Part shown: positions 1-10,815 of the stretch, piece after piece | Layout: every line of letters starts with the position of its first letter | Numbering within the stretch: position 1 is the stretch's first letter | NCBI GenBank assembly: GCA_013399305.1 | Contig: VXAI01000065.1 | Coordinates: forward strand, 3,782,052-3,846,051 | Length of the DNA: 64,000 bases | Reading direction: 5' to 3' | Origin: Rostratula benghalensis | Lineage: Eukaryota > Chordata > Aves > Charadriiformes > Rostratulidae | Notes under the pieces: model-generated | Seen by the model: only the letters and a program-made list of their open reading frames with translations | Databases searched by the model: none | Told to the model about the DNA's origin: nothing | Made by a program: the position numbers and the translations under genes

Positions 1-350
1 GAACACGTCCAGACGGGTTTTGAGTATCTCCAGAGAAGGAGACTCCACAACCTCTCTGGGCAGCCCATTCCAGTGTTCCATCACCCTCACTGTGAAAAAG
101 TTTTTCTTCATATTTAAGTGAAACCTCTTATGTTCCAGCTTGCACTCATTGCCCCATTGTCTATCATTGGCTGTCACTAAGAAGAGCCTGTCTCCATCCT
201 CCTGACACTCAGCCTTTACATATTTATAAACATTCATGAGGTCACCCCTCAGTCTCCTCCAAGCTAAAGAGACCCAGCTCCCTCAGTCTTTCCTTGTATG
301 GGAGATGCTCCACTCCCTTAATCATCTTTGTAGCTCTGCCCTGGACTCTC

Positions 351-900
351 TCAAGCAGTTCCCTGTCCCTCTGGAACTGAGGGGCCCAGAACTGGACACA
401 ATATTCCAGATGGGGTCTGGAGTAGAGGGGGAGAGTAGAGGGGGAGGAGAATCTCTTTAGACCTACTGACCACAGCCCTTCTAATACACCTCAGGATGCC
501 ATTGGCCTTCTTGGCCACAAGGACACAGTGCTGGCTCATGGTCATCCTGCTGTCTACCAGAACCCCCAGGTCCCTATCTCCTACACTGCTCTGCAACAGG
601 TCAGTTCCCCACCTATATGGGTACCTGGGGTTGTTCTTGCCCAGATACAAGACTCTACACTTGCCCTTGTTATATTTCATTAAATTTCTTCCCGCCCATC
701 TCTTCAGCCTGTCCATGTCTCTCTGGATGGCAGTGCAGCCTTCTGGTATGTCAGCCACTCCTCCCAGTTTTGTGTCACCAGCAAACTTGCTGATCATGCA
801 CTCCATTCCCTCATCCAAGTCATTGATGAATATATTAAATAGTACTGGTCCCAGTACCAATCCTTGAGGGACCCCACTAGGTACAGGCCTCCACTAGACT
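351..900 (-). pseudogene. Broken CR1 reverse transcriptase fragment (palm, motif C, and beyond)
   Basis: This is the longest open stretch in the minus-strand CR1. It carries the reverse-transcriptase PQG block followed by [13 protein letters not shown], typical of the CR1 palm domain. The catalytic box, normally F-A-D-D in CR1, reads FAGDTKL: codon 777-779 is GGT (Gly) where the first Asp is expected, so the enzyme would be dead even without the frameshifts. Downstream, the segment resembling LPLYS loses the CR1 frame where the 13-bp duplication at 421-446 occurs. The fragment lacks an endonuclease and any plausible start codon. I infer a decayed insertion with no present coding role. Confidence 0.88.
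421..446. repeat. 13-bp perfect tandem duplication inside CR1
   Basis: AGTAGAGGGGGAG occurs twice head to tail (421-433 and 434-446). Other CR1 copies have a single copy here. Because 13 is not a multiple of three, it shifts the reverse-transcriptase frame. Confidence 0.9.
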
Positions 901-972
901 CCGTCCCATTGACCACAACTCTCTGGCTTCTTTCCTTCAGCCAGTTCAAAATCCCACCAATTAAAGGATATC

Positions 973-3900
973 AGGCACTGGTAATTTTAAAAAGGAAGGA
1001 TTATTTGGAAATAATTTATTTCCAGTATATCTCAACATAATTTTGTCTTCCACGCTTTATGACACCATAAAATTCTTAACTTTTTCTTAGGATACTCATA
1101 TCCCATAGGGGACAGATTGGGCCTGCTGTGGGAATTTGTATGTATTAGCACTGCAGAATGAAGAGGAGAGAAAACAAATGTTTTAAAAATCAAAAGACTT
1201 CTTCTTATTATATCCAGATAATCCAAACCAACCCTACATTTTGACATGTAGACCTTCAAGCTGCCAATTCTTGCAAAATGGACTATTTGCTACTGAGCTG
1301 GTACAATGGAAAATATGAATGGACCTTTTTTTGATCTGAATAAGACACTCAATTATAATAGTTGCATGTATTTTACAGCTGCATCTTTTTGGTTTATGCT
1401 GCTTTCTCAACATTCCTAGACAAATAAAGAAAATCATATAAACAAAGACTTTCAGCTACCTGAGCAGCAGACAATACATTGCGAGTTGGGAAATTATGTA
1501 ACACTTTGTGCATATGAGCTCTGAAAACACATGTGGTCACCTTTCAACTTGTCTTTAAATTGCAAGCCTTCTATTCATGCTGCCTCCCTTCATATCTCTT
1601 TATTCTGTTTTTCATTGCAGGTGTTTTTGTCCTGATAATAATCTTATTAAAGTTGTCTGCTTTTGTTATTAGGAGTTTATGGCAATTCTAACAAATTGGA
1701 GTGGGAATAGAAATAGAATTAAGATTTTATACAGTCATATTAGTAGATTTTTGGGCAGCTCAAGACAACCCAGCATCCAAAAGCAAGATCTTCCTATTAC
1801 TTTGCTGTTACTGAAGGATTAAAAATGAAGACTGAAAACCCAGTTACAGTCCATACTGTCTAGCAAGTCTTGTGGTGAGAAAAGGAAATTTGTCAGAGGA
1901 TCTCTAGGGTTTTAATGGATACAGGTTAAAGAGTAAATATTTTTATGGAGTGATCAATGGCATGTTATTAACACACCTAAGCAAAAGAGAAGAAAGTAAT
2001 TTAAATTACTACTATGTGTCAGAGCCTGCTTTTGATGTTTTAGGTGATTTTTTTTTTTTAATTTAAGAAAAGCATGAACTTGCTTGTTCTTGAGGGCTTT
2101 TCCATCTTCTTTCACTCATAAGTTATCACTGTGCTATCTGCCACCAAACTCTAGAAGGCAGGTGCCATACATTCTTTAGAATGTATTAACACCAAAAGAC
2201 AGCCAAGTGTAACCAAATTGACCCTGCCTGGATCAAACACAATTCCTGCTGACTTGGAAGTGAGTACTTATCTTTGAAGAATGTTAAAAAATTCGCAAAA
2301 AACTTGAATTCCAAGATATAAAAGTGAAAACCTTGTCCTACTGATAATTTTGGGAACTTTACTACTGATTCTGATGGGGTTAAGATTTCATGAAGTGAAA
2401 TCTGTGGGGTACTGGACATGTGCAACCCCAAATTCCAGCTGATCTGGTTTTAAGCATGTCCAAGGAGAGTAGTGCAAGGGCAGCATATATTTCTTTCACT
2501 ATCCAGTCATAACATCCAACCAACCTGTGGAGGACTGTCATGTGCACTGTACTAAAGGAAATCTTCCACTTTCAGCTTCAATAGAAAGTCCCTCATAGCT
2601 ACTATTATTCCCTAACGTGTACTGGTTTATACACTATTCATGTTCTTTGTTAATATTTTTAACAAGGAAATTCAGAGTTAGGAAGAAACTTAAAATGAAG
2701 CTAAAGCCATTAAGCATGGAAATGCATAGTCAGGACAGCTGTACTCTCTTCTGGGATCTCGCTTGTATTTAAATATTCATGTCTTCTTTGCACACTCTGA
2801 ATGGAATCCCAAGAAGAATACGCTGTCTGAAGAACAGAGCATCACCAGGAAATATCATGGAGATGAATGAGAGACAAGAATTTTGCCTGCAGTGAGCTGC
2901 TTGAGTAGATTCTCGTTAAAAGAATAAATTATAACATGCTGAAATAAATTGTTGCAAAAACTAACATTTACTACAAAACAAACACAAGGATTGAATTTCA
3001 GATTTTCAAAAATAAATTTTATAAAGGCATCAGAAAAATTCCATCATTTAAAATTTGCTACCTGCAAAGAGGAATACTGATTTTCAAGGGAGATGTGTTC
3101 TTCAATTTTTAAGTAGCTAGAAATTCTACCAGTGAAACTAGCAACGAGTGCTGCCTTCTTTCTGCATTTTGGGACCATGTGAAGTTAAGTAGACTTGACA
3201 TTTACTGCTGCAGAGTTTGAGAGCAAAAAGTTACGCTTTGCCATTGAACTGGCCATTCTTAGAGAAACTTGTAAGTGTTTCTTAGCACCACCAGTTATGT
3301 GTAACAAAAACATACCCAACTTATTACAAATGTCACTAACTATAGACACATTCTGTGGACAGGATAAAAGTGACAAGACCATTCACCCTACAATCATGGA
3401 AGTGCAGCCACTGTCTTTAGAGAAGCAAGAACATCAACAAAATATTGCAAGAACTAAGTGGTTCCTGCATGTAGGCTACATGAACCCACTCAGTAAAATA
3501 ATTCAGACTTCAAAACTCTGCTTTTTTCATTTAGGTATACATTTGTGATTGAAATTTAGATATATCAGCTGAACCAAAACTTCAAAATGGAGTTCTCTTC
3601 ATTGGTGCAAGACATCATTTTCCCTATGCCAAAAGGACACATCTTTGTAGACAACTTAGGTTCCACAACTGTCACAGTTTATATCTTACATGTGCTACAT
3701 GGAAGCTTCTAAATTCAACTGCAACTCATTTTTGGTTTTGAAATCTTAAGTAATACTGGGGGAAACAGATATTAAATTTCTTTCTCTCTCAACTTTCTGA
3801 CAAATATTAACAGGGCTATCTAAAATGCCTCTTCTACCTAAACAGATCTGCCTTTAGCTGCCCATAATCCACGGTTTCCACACTGTCTACGCTGTTGCTC

Positions 3901-4204
3901 ACTCTAGCAGTGTGGGGAGACCTACCTCCAGTTTCCAAATTCAGTTTGATGTTGGAGAAATCTGTATAATTGCTCATCTCAGCTACATTAACCATGCCAC
4001 ATCAGGTATAGGACCACTACATTAGGACCACAGTTTCTGTGGTCTCTACTGTAGTTGAAAGGTAAAGAAAGGGGAAAGGAGGCCTCACTGGAGTGTGATG
4101 TGTCTCATCTTTTCACTAATGCCACTTAGTTGTTTAAAATCTTTCATGGGAAAAGGGCTTCTTTTTGCTAATGACTGTGCAGAGAATCATGCCACTAAAA
4201 GCTG
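973..4204. other. Unique sequence, no gene recognised
   Basis: AT-rich single-copy DNA. The longest open frames (for example 117 codons at 3195-3548 on plus) show no recognisable domain, no splice-site framing and no start context of note. I see no RNA gene or repeat of substance. Confidence 0.6.
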
Positions 4205-4376
4205 AGCTAGCAATCTGCCCTTGCAGCAAAGTCAGCCAACAGAATCCTTGGCTCCATTAAGGAAAGCATTGCCAGCAGGTCAAGACAGGTGGCACTTTTC
4301 CTTCATCCGGTGCTGGGGAGACATGTCTGGGTGCCGGGTCCAGTCCTGGACTTGCCAGTACAGGACAGTCAAGGAC
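4205..4376 (+). mobile_element. CR1: Older CR1, 5' part, interrupted by a younger CR1
   Basis: This matches the CR1 segment that encodes the region just after the reverse-transcriptase palm: a degraded block of the form AKKANGIL followed by GCCAGCAGGTCAAG (4274-4287). It breaks off near 4376 within the block resembling CCAGTACAAGACAGACATGGAC. The expected next part of CR1 does not follow directly. It reappears at 4735, after the inserted element. The copy is diverged, with many substitutions. Confidence 0.75.
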
Positions 4377-4734
4377 AAGGGGTGACCTCGTTAATGTTTA
4401 TAAATATGTAAAGGGTGAGTGTCAGGAGGATGGAGCCAGGCTCTTCTCAGTGATGGCCAATGACAGGACAAGGGGCGGGGGTGCAAGTTGGAACACAGGA
4501 GGTTCCATTTAAATATGAAGAAAAACTTCTTCACAGTGAGGGTGACGGAGCACTGGAAGGGGCTGCCCAGAGAGGTTGTGGAGTCTCCTTCTCTGGAGAC
4601 ATTCAAAACCCATCTGGACGCGTTCCTGTGTGACCTGATCTAGGTGTTCCTGTTCTGGCAGGGGGATTGGGCTAGATGATCTTTCAAGGTCCTTTCCAAT
4701 CCTTGATACTCCGTGATTCTGTGATTCTGTGATA
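4377..4734 (+). mobile_element. CR1: Younger CR1, 3' 358 bp, inserted in an older CR1
   Basis: A 5'-truncated CR1 beginning at AGGGGTGACCTCG, through the ORF2 C-terminal region (a frame related to [18 protein letters not shown]) to the ORF2 stop, in CTGATCTAG. It then continues through the short 3' UTR with CTAGATGATCTTTCAAGG and ends in repeated ATTCTGTG units near 4734. It closely resembles the copies at 1-972 and 24869-25275, and its tail also matches 28894-28990 and 35061-35210, so these share a subfamily. Its position inside the older CR1 dates it as the later insertion. Confidence 0.92.
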
Positions 4735-5165
4735 CCAGTCCATGCAAGTCCAGCACTGGGCTACAATGTTCATCAAACTGGAGCATCTCTTATCTGAGGA
4801 GAGGCTGAGAGAGCTGAAAGAATGGTCTGGGAGAACCTATCCATGTGTATAAATACCTGAAGGGAGGGGAAAGAAGAAGGAATGGGACTCTTCTCACAAG
4901 TGCCCATTGAAAAAGGCAGAGTCAAACAGCACAAATTAAAACCCAGAAAATTCTATCCAGACACAAGAGAACACCTTTTACTGTGTTGATGGTCAAACAC
5001 TTGAATGGGTTTCCCAGAAATACTGTGGAGTCTCCACTTGTGGAGATATTCAAAATATGACTGAACACTATCCTGGGCAACCTGCTCTAGCTGATCCTGC
5101 TTAAGATGGGGCTGGACTAGCTGATTTCTGTAATTCAAGAGGTCCCTTCCAACCTATATGAGAAC
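4735..5165 (+). mobile_element. CR1: Older CR1, 3' part, continuing from 4376
   Basis: This resumes the CR1 sequence where the 4205-4376 piece stopped: AAGTCCAGCACTGGGCTAC, then the GGAGCATCTC block and GAGGAGAGGCTGAGAGAGCT. It ends in a tail of the older type (CTGGACTAGCTGAT, then AGGTCCCTTCCAACC). The terminal octamer repeats are eroded. Higher divergence than the inserted copy supports its greater age. Confidence 0.85.
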
Positions 5166-7316
5166 AAAAATCTCTGTAGAAGGTAGGGGCATAAAGAGGG
5201 TATGAGTATCTCCCTTTTGAAGACATGACATTACATTTTGAAGGTTAGCCTATTTGCCCCTTTACATTGGTTTCCTGTCTTCATATCAAACTGAGATACC
5301 ATGGGATGGGGATAAAGGGAAGACACTGCATTATAGCTGAGAGCTATTAATTTGTATGTGAACCTGGCAGGGAGCCTCATCTTCTCTGGGAGAAGTCCCT
5401 TCCAAAATTTCAGCCTTGGGCAGAGGAGAAAGCCAAAATGCTCTGTACATCCTGCTTAGAGGACCTTTTTTCCCCTGGTGGGCCAGAAGATGAAGGAAGA
5501 ACTGTTACAAGCTGGGTAAGAACAAGAATGCAAGAAGAAGCACCCTTTGCAACCTCACAAGTATGCCTAAAGGACACTCAAGAATGATGAAGGGCATAGA
5601 GCAGAGATAGTTAATAATAGATATAATTATTTTTATTAATTTTGTCTAGTTTTGCATATTTCCTCATGTTAGATGAAGTGCTCTTGTGCTTGTAAGCCAC
5701 AGAATAATTACTTCTTTCATCCCTGGCACAGTGCTAGGAGGTGCACTGAAGTCCTGCAGCATCCATGCACTGGAACAGAGGAAAATGGGAAATGCTCAGG
5801 CTACTTTAGCAATGCAGGAACTGAGCACTACCTGAGAGTAAGTTGAGCTTCCTGCTCTTACTTTTCTGAGGTAAAGAGAAGTAAGATTTACTTCTTCATC
5901 CACAAAAGGTTCCCAGTGGGAATGAGCACAGACATGATGGTGCAGATTAACTAGGGTCTTCCAAAACGAGACCAAATCTGGAAGCCTGCAGAGGATGAAG
6001 GTTACCCAAACTTTTTCAGCTGTCTCAGGAGTAAGATGACATATTTCATGGCATCTCAGAAAAGAACACAAACAGCAGCAGCAAATTAAGCAAAATAGTT
6101 TGAGGTGAACAGAACAGCTAGGAAATTCTTAAGATCAGTATCTAGGAACATGACAGAATCTAGTGAGTAATTATAAATAATTCACTGCTATGTCAAAAAC
6201 TTTGAGGATCACATAATTCTTTATATTTCTGAGAAGGAGGAATGCAGGTTTCTGGTTTTTCTTTGTCAGAGCCAACAGTGACAGTATCATATTTTTCTGC
6301 ATTCAGTGAAGGAAGTGACAGAATTGTCAGTTCAGTTTTATATAACAGAAGGTTACTTCTCTCACCAATAACACACACCACATTTATGTTTAAAAAAAAA
6401 AAAAAAGTAAAGCATGTAAGGTAAACAAAAACTTTTCTGCAGAATTACATCCTGTAGTTTTCCACTTTGGAAACAGGGCTAGAGACAGGAACAGAAGAGA
6501 ATTACCAAAGATACCTACTTCTCACTGAGCTGTGACAGAGACTTACATTACACTCATTTTCATGCAGAGGATGCCATTTGCATATGAGTTATATCCTTGT
6601 CACACTGGAGCAAGGGAGTCAGCATCTAGCTAAATCTTCCCATGTGGAAGATGTTTTGTTGGCCTGTGGCACCTTATCAGCAGAGAGAAAAGGAGTGGCA
6701 TAATATGGAAAAGACCTCATTCTTCCTGAACCTTGCTAAAGCTGTTCAAGAAATCAAGGTAGCCTCAGGTTGCACTGGTGCTCTGAATCCTCACTTCACC
6801 ACTGGTATCTTCCCTTTTCAACAGAGTACCCTCATAGGAGACTACAGAGAGGAAAACCTCCCTCTACAGTCCCGAAGGAATTGCTCTTTAAAGTAACTTA
6901 TGGCTTGTAGGGAGAAGACTGACTTACTATCCATGGCCAACATTTTCATACAAAATACTTTCCATGATTTTCCTTCCCCTCCTCCCACTGCAAAAATAAC
7001 AACATACTTTTATTAAAAAATGTCAGGCGACCTTTGTAAATCCTACACTTTCATAAACCAGCTGTGTCTGTTTCAAAACCAGGATGATGATATCTGAGGT
7101 ACAGGACTCCAAAGGAAAAAAGCCACAAATGATCAACAATTGCCATGATTTATGTTTGAGTCGAATGGATTTTGGATTGGGGCCTGACCAACACAGCAAG
7201 TCTGATGATGCCATCCATATTCATATGGGTAATGCTGTTATGAACGGTCCGGCTCACTAGTTGGTGAATAAAGGATTGCCAGACCAGCACTTAAGCAGAA
7301 GCAAATACAGCACAGG
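5166..7316. other. Unique sequence with one A15 tract
   Basis: There is no recognisable gene. A run of 15 A lies at 6392-6406. Open frames of 60-91 codons on both strands look like chance frames. Confidence 0.55.
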
Positions 7317-7397
7317 ATTTCCTGGGGATTAATGACTGGCTGGGAGTTGATGATAGCCTGATGCACAGGCAGTCATTAATCTTAATCCTCGGGAAAT
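7317..7397. repeat. Imperfect inverted repeat / hairpin, 22 paired positions
   Basis: The left arm, 7317-7338, pairs with 7370-7397. The inner 11 bp are perfect (GATTAATGACTG-type arm against CAGTCATTAATC). Then there is a 6-nt bulge on the right arm (7381-7386, CTTAAT), followed by 11 further pairs including two G-T wobbles. The loop is 31 nt. Whether it is transcribed is unknown. Confidence 0.75.
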
Positions 7398-9790
7398 GAT
7401 CTCTACCAAGGTCATTATTTCTCTAACAAGATAAAAGCAAACAAAAAAATAATGTCATACAGATATTTTTATTTTTAATGAACGATGAGGTTCCAACTGT
7501 AATGTAAAGTTCACATCCCATTAACGAAAACCCTATGTATTTGCCTGTTAGCGTGGTTGACCTCTTGTCTTAGAAGCTTGAAGCCAAGACCAAGATTTTG
7601 AAGAGAAGTCTTCCTTGGCTTAGGGTGTTAAATCCACAGCATGGTTGCATACCTGCCTGAACGCAGGCACTCCCACTGATTTCAGATGTTACCCATCTGT
7701 CAGAGGTGGGCTGAACACTTTGCAAGCCCACTGATCCCAGAGAGTTTACGAAGTTGGCTTTCACAAGACAGGCACAAGCCATGGTAAAACCACATTTCTG
7801 TGGAAACAGAAAAGGAAGGAGTAGTTTCAAGTGTGTGGACTTACAACAGGATCACTCTCTTTATCTACATTTCATGGAAGGTAAAAAACTGAAGGTCATT
7901 TCTCTCTCATTTTATATTTTCCTCCTTACAATCAAGTGCATTTTTAAGAGGTTCTCAATTAAAGTAGAGGTTGGTTCTGACTTCACAAATGAATTATTCA
8001 GGACTAAATATGATGAGCTGGATTTCTATAAATACACCACATGCTAATGTAAGAATAACACTGTGTAGGTCAAGCTGACCTTTAATTCTCACACAGCCTG
8101 TTTATACATTCTATACTGCTTATGCTATCACGAGGACTTAGATAGGGCTTCTTCTCTGTCAGCCTTTCAAAGTCCACATGAGTCAAAATGATAGTGCACT
8201 GTTCCTTTTCATGCCTGCATCTTCCCTGCAATTATTCAAGAGAAAGTAACAGTCAACTTTACCACCGACATAATGAAAAGCTGGATCTCCCAGCAGCAGT
8301 GCAACAACTAGAAATTTTACTTTCAACAGTGTTATTTGCGTGGAAGCTGTGAAGAGTCAAGCATGGAGTTCCCAGACTTTATGAATGCTTTTCCAGGGAC
8401 TGAAGATGCATCCCTTGGCTGTGCCAGCTGCAGGGCTGCAGGCATCTGCTTGGGAAGTGCTTTGACTGATGGACCCAGCAGGCCAGAAGGAGAGCAAGTG
8501 CTGAGGAAGCCATTGTACAGGAAGAGGCCAAAAGAAGGTGGGTGTAGATGAGTGAGATGCAGTATAATGGAATGCAAAGGAAATAAACAGTAGCAAAATG
8601 GGGAAAAAGGAAATGAAAGGGGGAGGAGGATGGAAGGAGTACGCCCACGTGTGAGGGGTGTCAGCGTACCTGTGTATGTGTCAGCTCTGATTCACAACTT
8701 TCTCACTTTTTTTCCTTTGAAAATGGTGCTCTGTAATGTTCTCATATGCTGTTCTTTTGCTGCATATCCAACAAATACAGCCAATGATGTAATGGTTTTG
8801 ACTTACTGATCTAAGTCATCATCTGGCAGAAATACTGAGGGGATCTAAGCTGACTAAAATGGTACAGAGAAACACTTAGAAACTCTTTCAGCTATTCCTT
8901 TGAGTCTTATCCATAATTATCCACACTCTTGAAAGAAAACCTTTGACCTCACAGGTTGTGCACCAGATCCATCACATTTCATTGCATGAGTGCAACCAAG
9001 CTCATTTTTTTGCTTACACACATCTCAAAAACTAACACAAATCACTTGTTTACTTCTTTATTATGTCTGCGTGTTGTGTTGTTTTGTTTTCTTTTTTTTT
9101 GTAGTAGGAAAGGTCGTGTGAAGAGGACAAAGCTGTAGGGGCCAGAGAAGGCACCAGGTAATCCTTTACATTTCTACAACCTCCAGATGATGTGTTTATA
9201 TAGCAAATGACTGCAGAATATTAAAACACAAGAGGATTAAAACACAAGAACATGGTGAGAGTTTTGTAGGTAAAACTCATACAGAGCCAAATAGATTATC
9301 AATACAGCAGGTACCCATATCTTATCACACATATTTTTAAATGTAAGATTCAAGTACAGTGCCATCCAAGTTTGTTATCTAGTATTACCTACCTTGGCCA
9401 GCCACAGTATTTATATCAAACTAAACCAGCTTTTCTTTTATGGAGGTTTGCAGAGTTATCAAAATACAGAGTAATGAATGTAAACACTTCAAATCTCAGG
9501 AAACAGTATGAGCATTCAGTGGAAATACCCAACACTCCTGTGTAGTATTGGAAGGCCCTATGTCTGCCTTCCAAACTACTAGCAGTGCAAAAGACCTTAA
9601 AAGTAATTCTGCCTACAAAGGAGGTGGTGCTTCAGAAAAGGTTAATGGCCATAATGTGTGACAGAAAAGCAGGTGGGGTTTTTTCACATTTCTCCTACAC
9701 ATATGGGACTATCTAAAAGCATAAACACAGAGTTCCACATACAAAAAAATATTTAGTGAATGGACTCTTATGTTGGTGCTCTTCTGCTCT
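7398..9790. other. Unique sequence, no gene recognised
   Basis: AT-rich DNA. The 97-codon plus frame at 7754-8047 and the overlapping frames at 8332-8648 have no recognisable domain. No repeats other than short homopolymers. Confidence 0.55.
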
Positions 9791-9820
9791 CTTTAATTAA
9801 AATTTGAATTTTAATTAAAG
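9791..9820. repeat. Perfect 14-bp inverted repeat, 2-nt spacer, AT-only core
   Basis: CTTTAATTAAAATT (9791-9804), then TG, then AATTTTAATTAAAG (9807-9820). Each arm contains the palindrome TTAATTAA, a TAAT-type homeodomain core. The structure would extrude as a cruciform or serve as a symmetrical binding site. Function is unknown. Confidence 0.85.
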
Positions 9821-10770
9821 AAGTCAGTGGAAATTTGAAATATTAGTTCCTTTGATATTAACATCAACTTAGATGTCTGCATATACACAAGCTATTTTCC
9901 ATTGTCTTCTTGGCCATTTCTTCATGAAAGTTGTGTATTAAAATACAGTATTTACTGCAAATGTAGGTAGATTTTGTTTCCCTTTGTAAATTTTAACTCA
10001 GTGTGTCAGTTTTAATGAAATGTGCAGGTTGTTATCACCTTGCTCTTATTTAAAGGCCACAAGACCTTTATATTGCAATTTTTGAAGAATATTAATTCCA
10101 GGACAAATATAAAAAGTTTGGAGAGGGGAAAAACCCCAAACAAACAGTAAAGTACTGTAAGCCAAGAAACGCTGAAGGAAAATTTACTGAAGTAAAATAA
10201 ATAAGATTTATCCATTGCAGTGATTTTAATCAATCCAGATTGATCCCAGGTGTTTTACTGACATAATAAAGAACAGCTAATTCTTTAGTGTTTGGCTTTT
10301 GTGTCTCCCTAGATGGACTTCAGATTTCCAAACCCTTTTTTTCCTACAATGGGGAAGCCTCTGGATCACACTACATGGTGTAGGCTTGCTACATGGGAAA
10401 AGATTTGAACTCTACACAAGCTTTGTCTAGTAAACAAGTGAAACAAGCTTCAGCCATGGAAAACTACCTGAGAACTGATCTTACTTCTGAATCTTCATTA
10501 AGTTCAAATTGAACTTCAGTAGACCAGCCAACATTTCTATCTTTCTTGTGGTCTTAAATCTGTCATAAAACTCATGCTAATGAGCTCTTCCTAATCTGCT
10601 TCTGTTCTCTCTTATTTTTAAAACATATTTGATGAAGTATATTTACTGCTTCAGATGATTATTATTTTTATTTGTGTTAGTGCTATTTGAGACACCACAG
10701 ATGCATCGACAGCCCAGGCGTTTTGCTTTAAGAGAAAAGGGGGGTGCAAAGAATTATAATGAAAAAATTA

Positions 10771-10810
10771 ATTTTTCACTAAAAAGTGAAATTTTTCATC
10801 AAAAAGTGAA
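10771..10810. repeat. 20-bp tandem duplication with internal dyad
   Basis: Two consecutive 20-bp units (10771-10790 and 10791-10810) differ only by CT versus TC at positions 9-10 of the unit. Each unit contains TTTTTCA and AAAAAGTGAA. The arms AATTTTTCACT (10770-10780) and AGTGAAAAATT (10805-10815) are perfect reverse complements. Confidence 0.8.
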
Positions 10811-10815
10811 AAATT

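Larger units (their letters stand above)
1..972 (-). mobile_element. CR1: CR1 LINE, 5'-truncated, 3' end beyond the window edge
   Basis: Read on the minus strand, this is a CR1 non-LTR retrotransposon fragment. It begins in the reverse-transcriptase region, in a block resembling NWLxxRSQRVVxNG near position 920, and runs toward the ORF2 C-terminus. At position 1 it stops at the sequence that in the copy at 24869-25275 lies about 100 bp from the 3' end, so the tail lies outside the window. The endonuclease, ORF1 and 5' region are missing, as is usual for 5'-truncated copies. The coding frame is broken at least twice: a shift near position 880-890, and a 13-bp tandem duplication at 421-446. The 5' boundary is approximate (within about 20 bp). 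Assignment to CR1 is firm; the subfamily is not named. Confidence 0.95.

Noticed and set aside
3836..3997. Minus-strand open frame of about 53 codons with a donor-like GGAG/GTAGGT site
   Set aside because: No recognisable domain, no pyrimidine tract before the possible acceptor, and ordinary length for chance.
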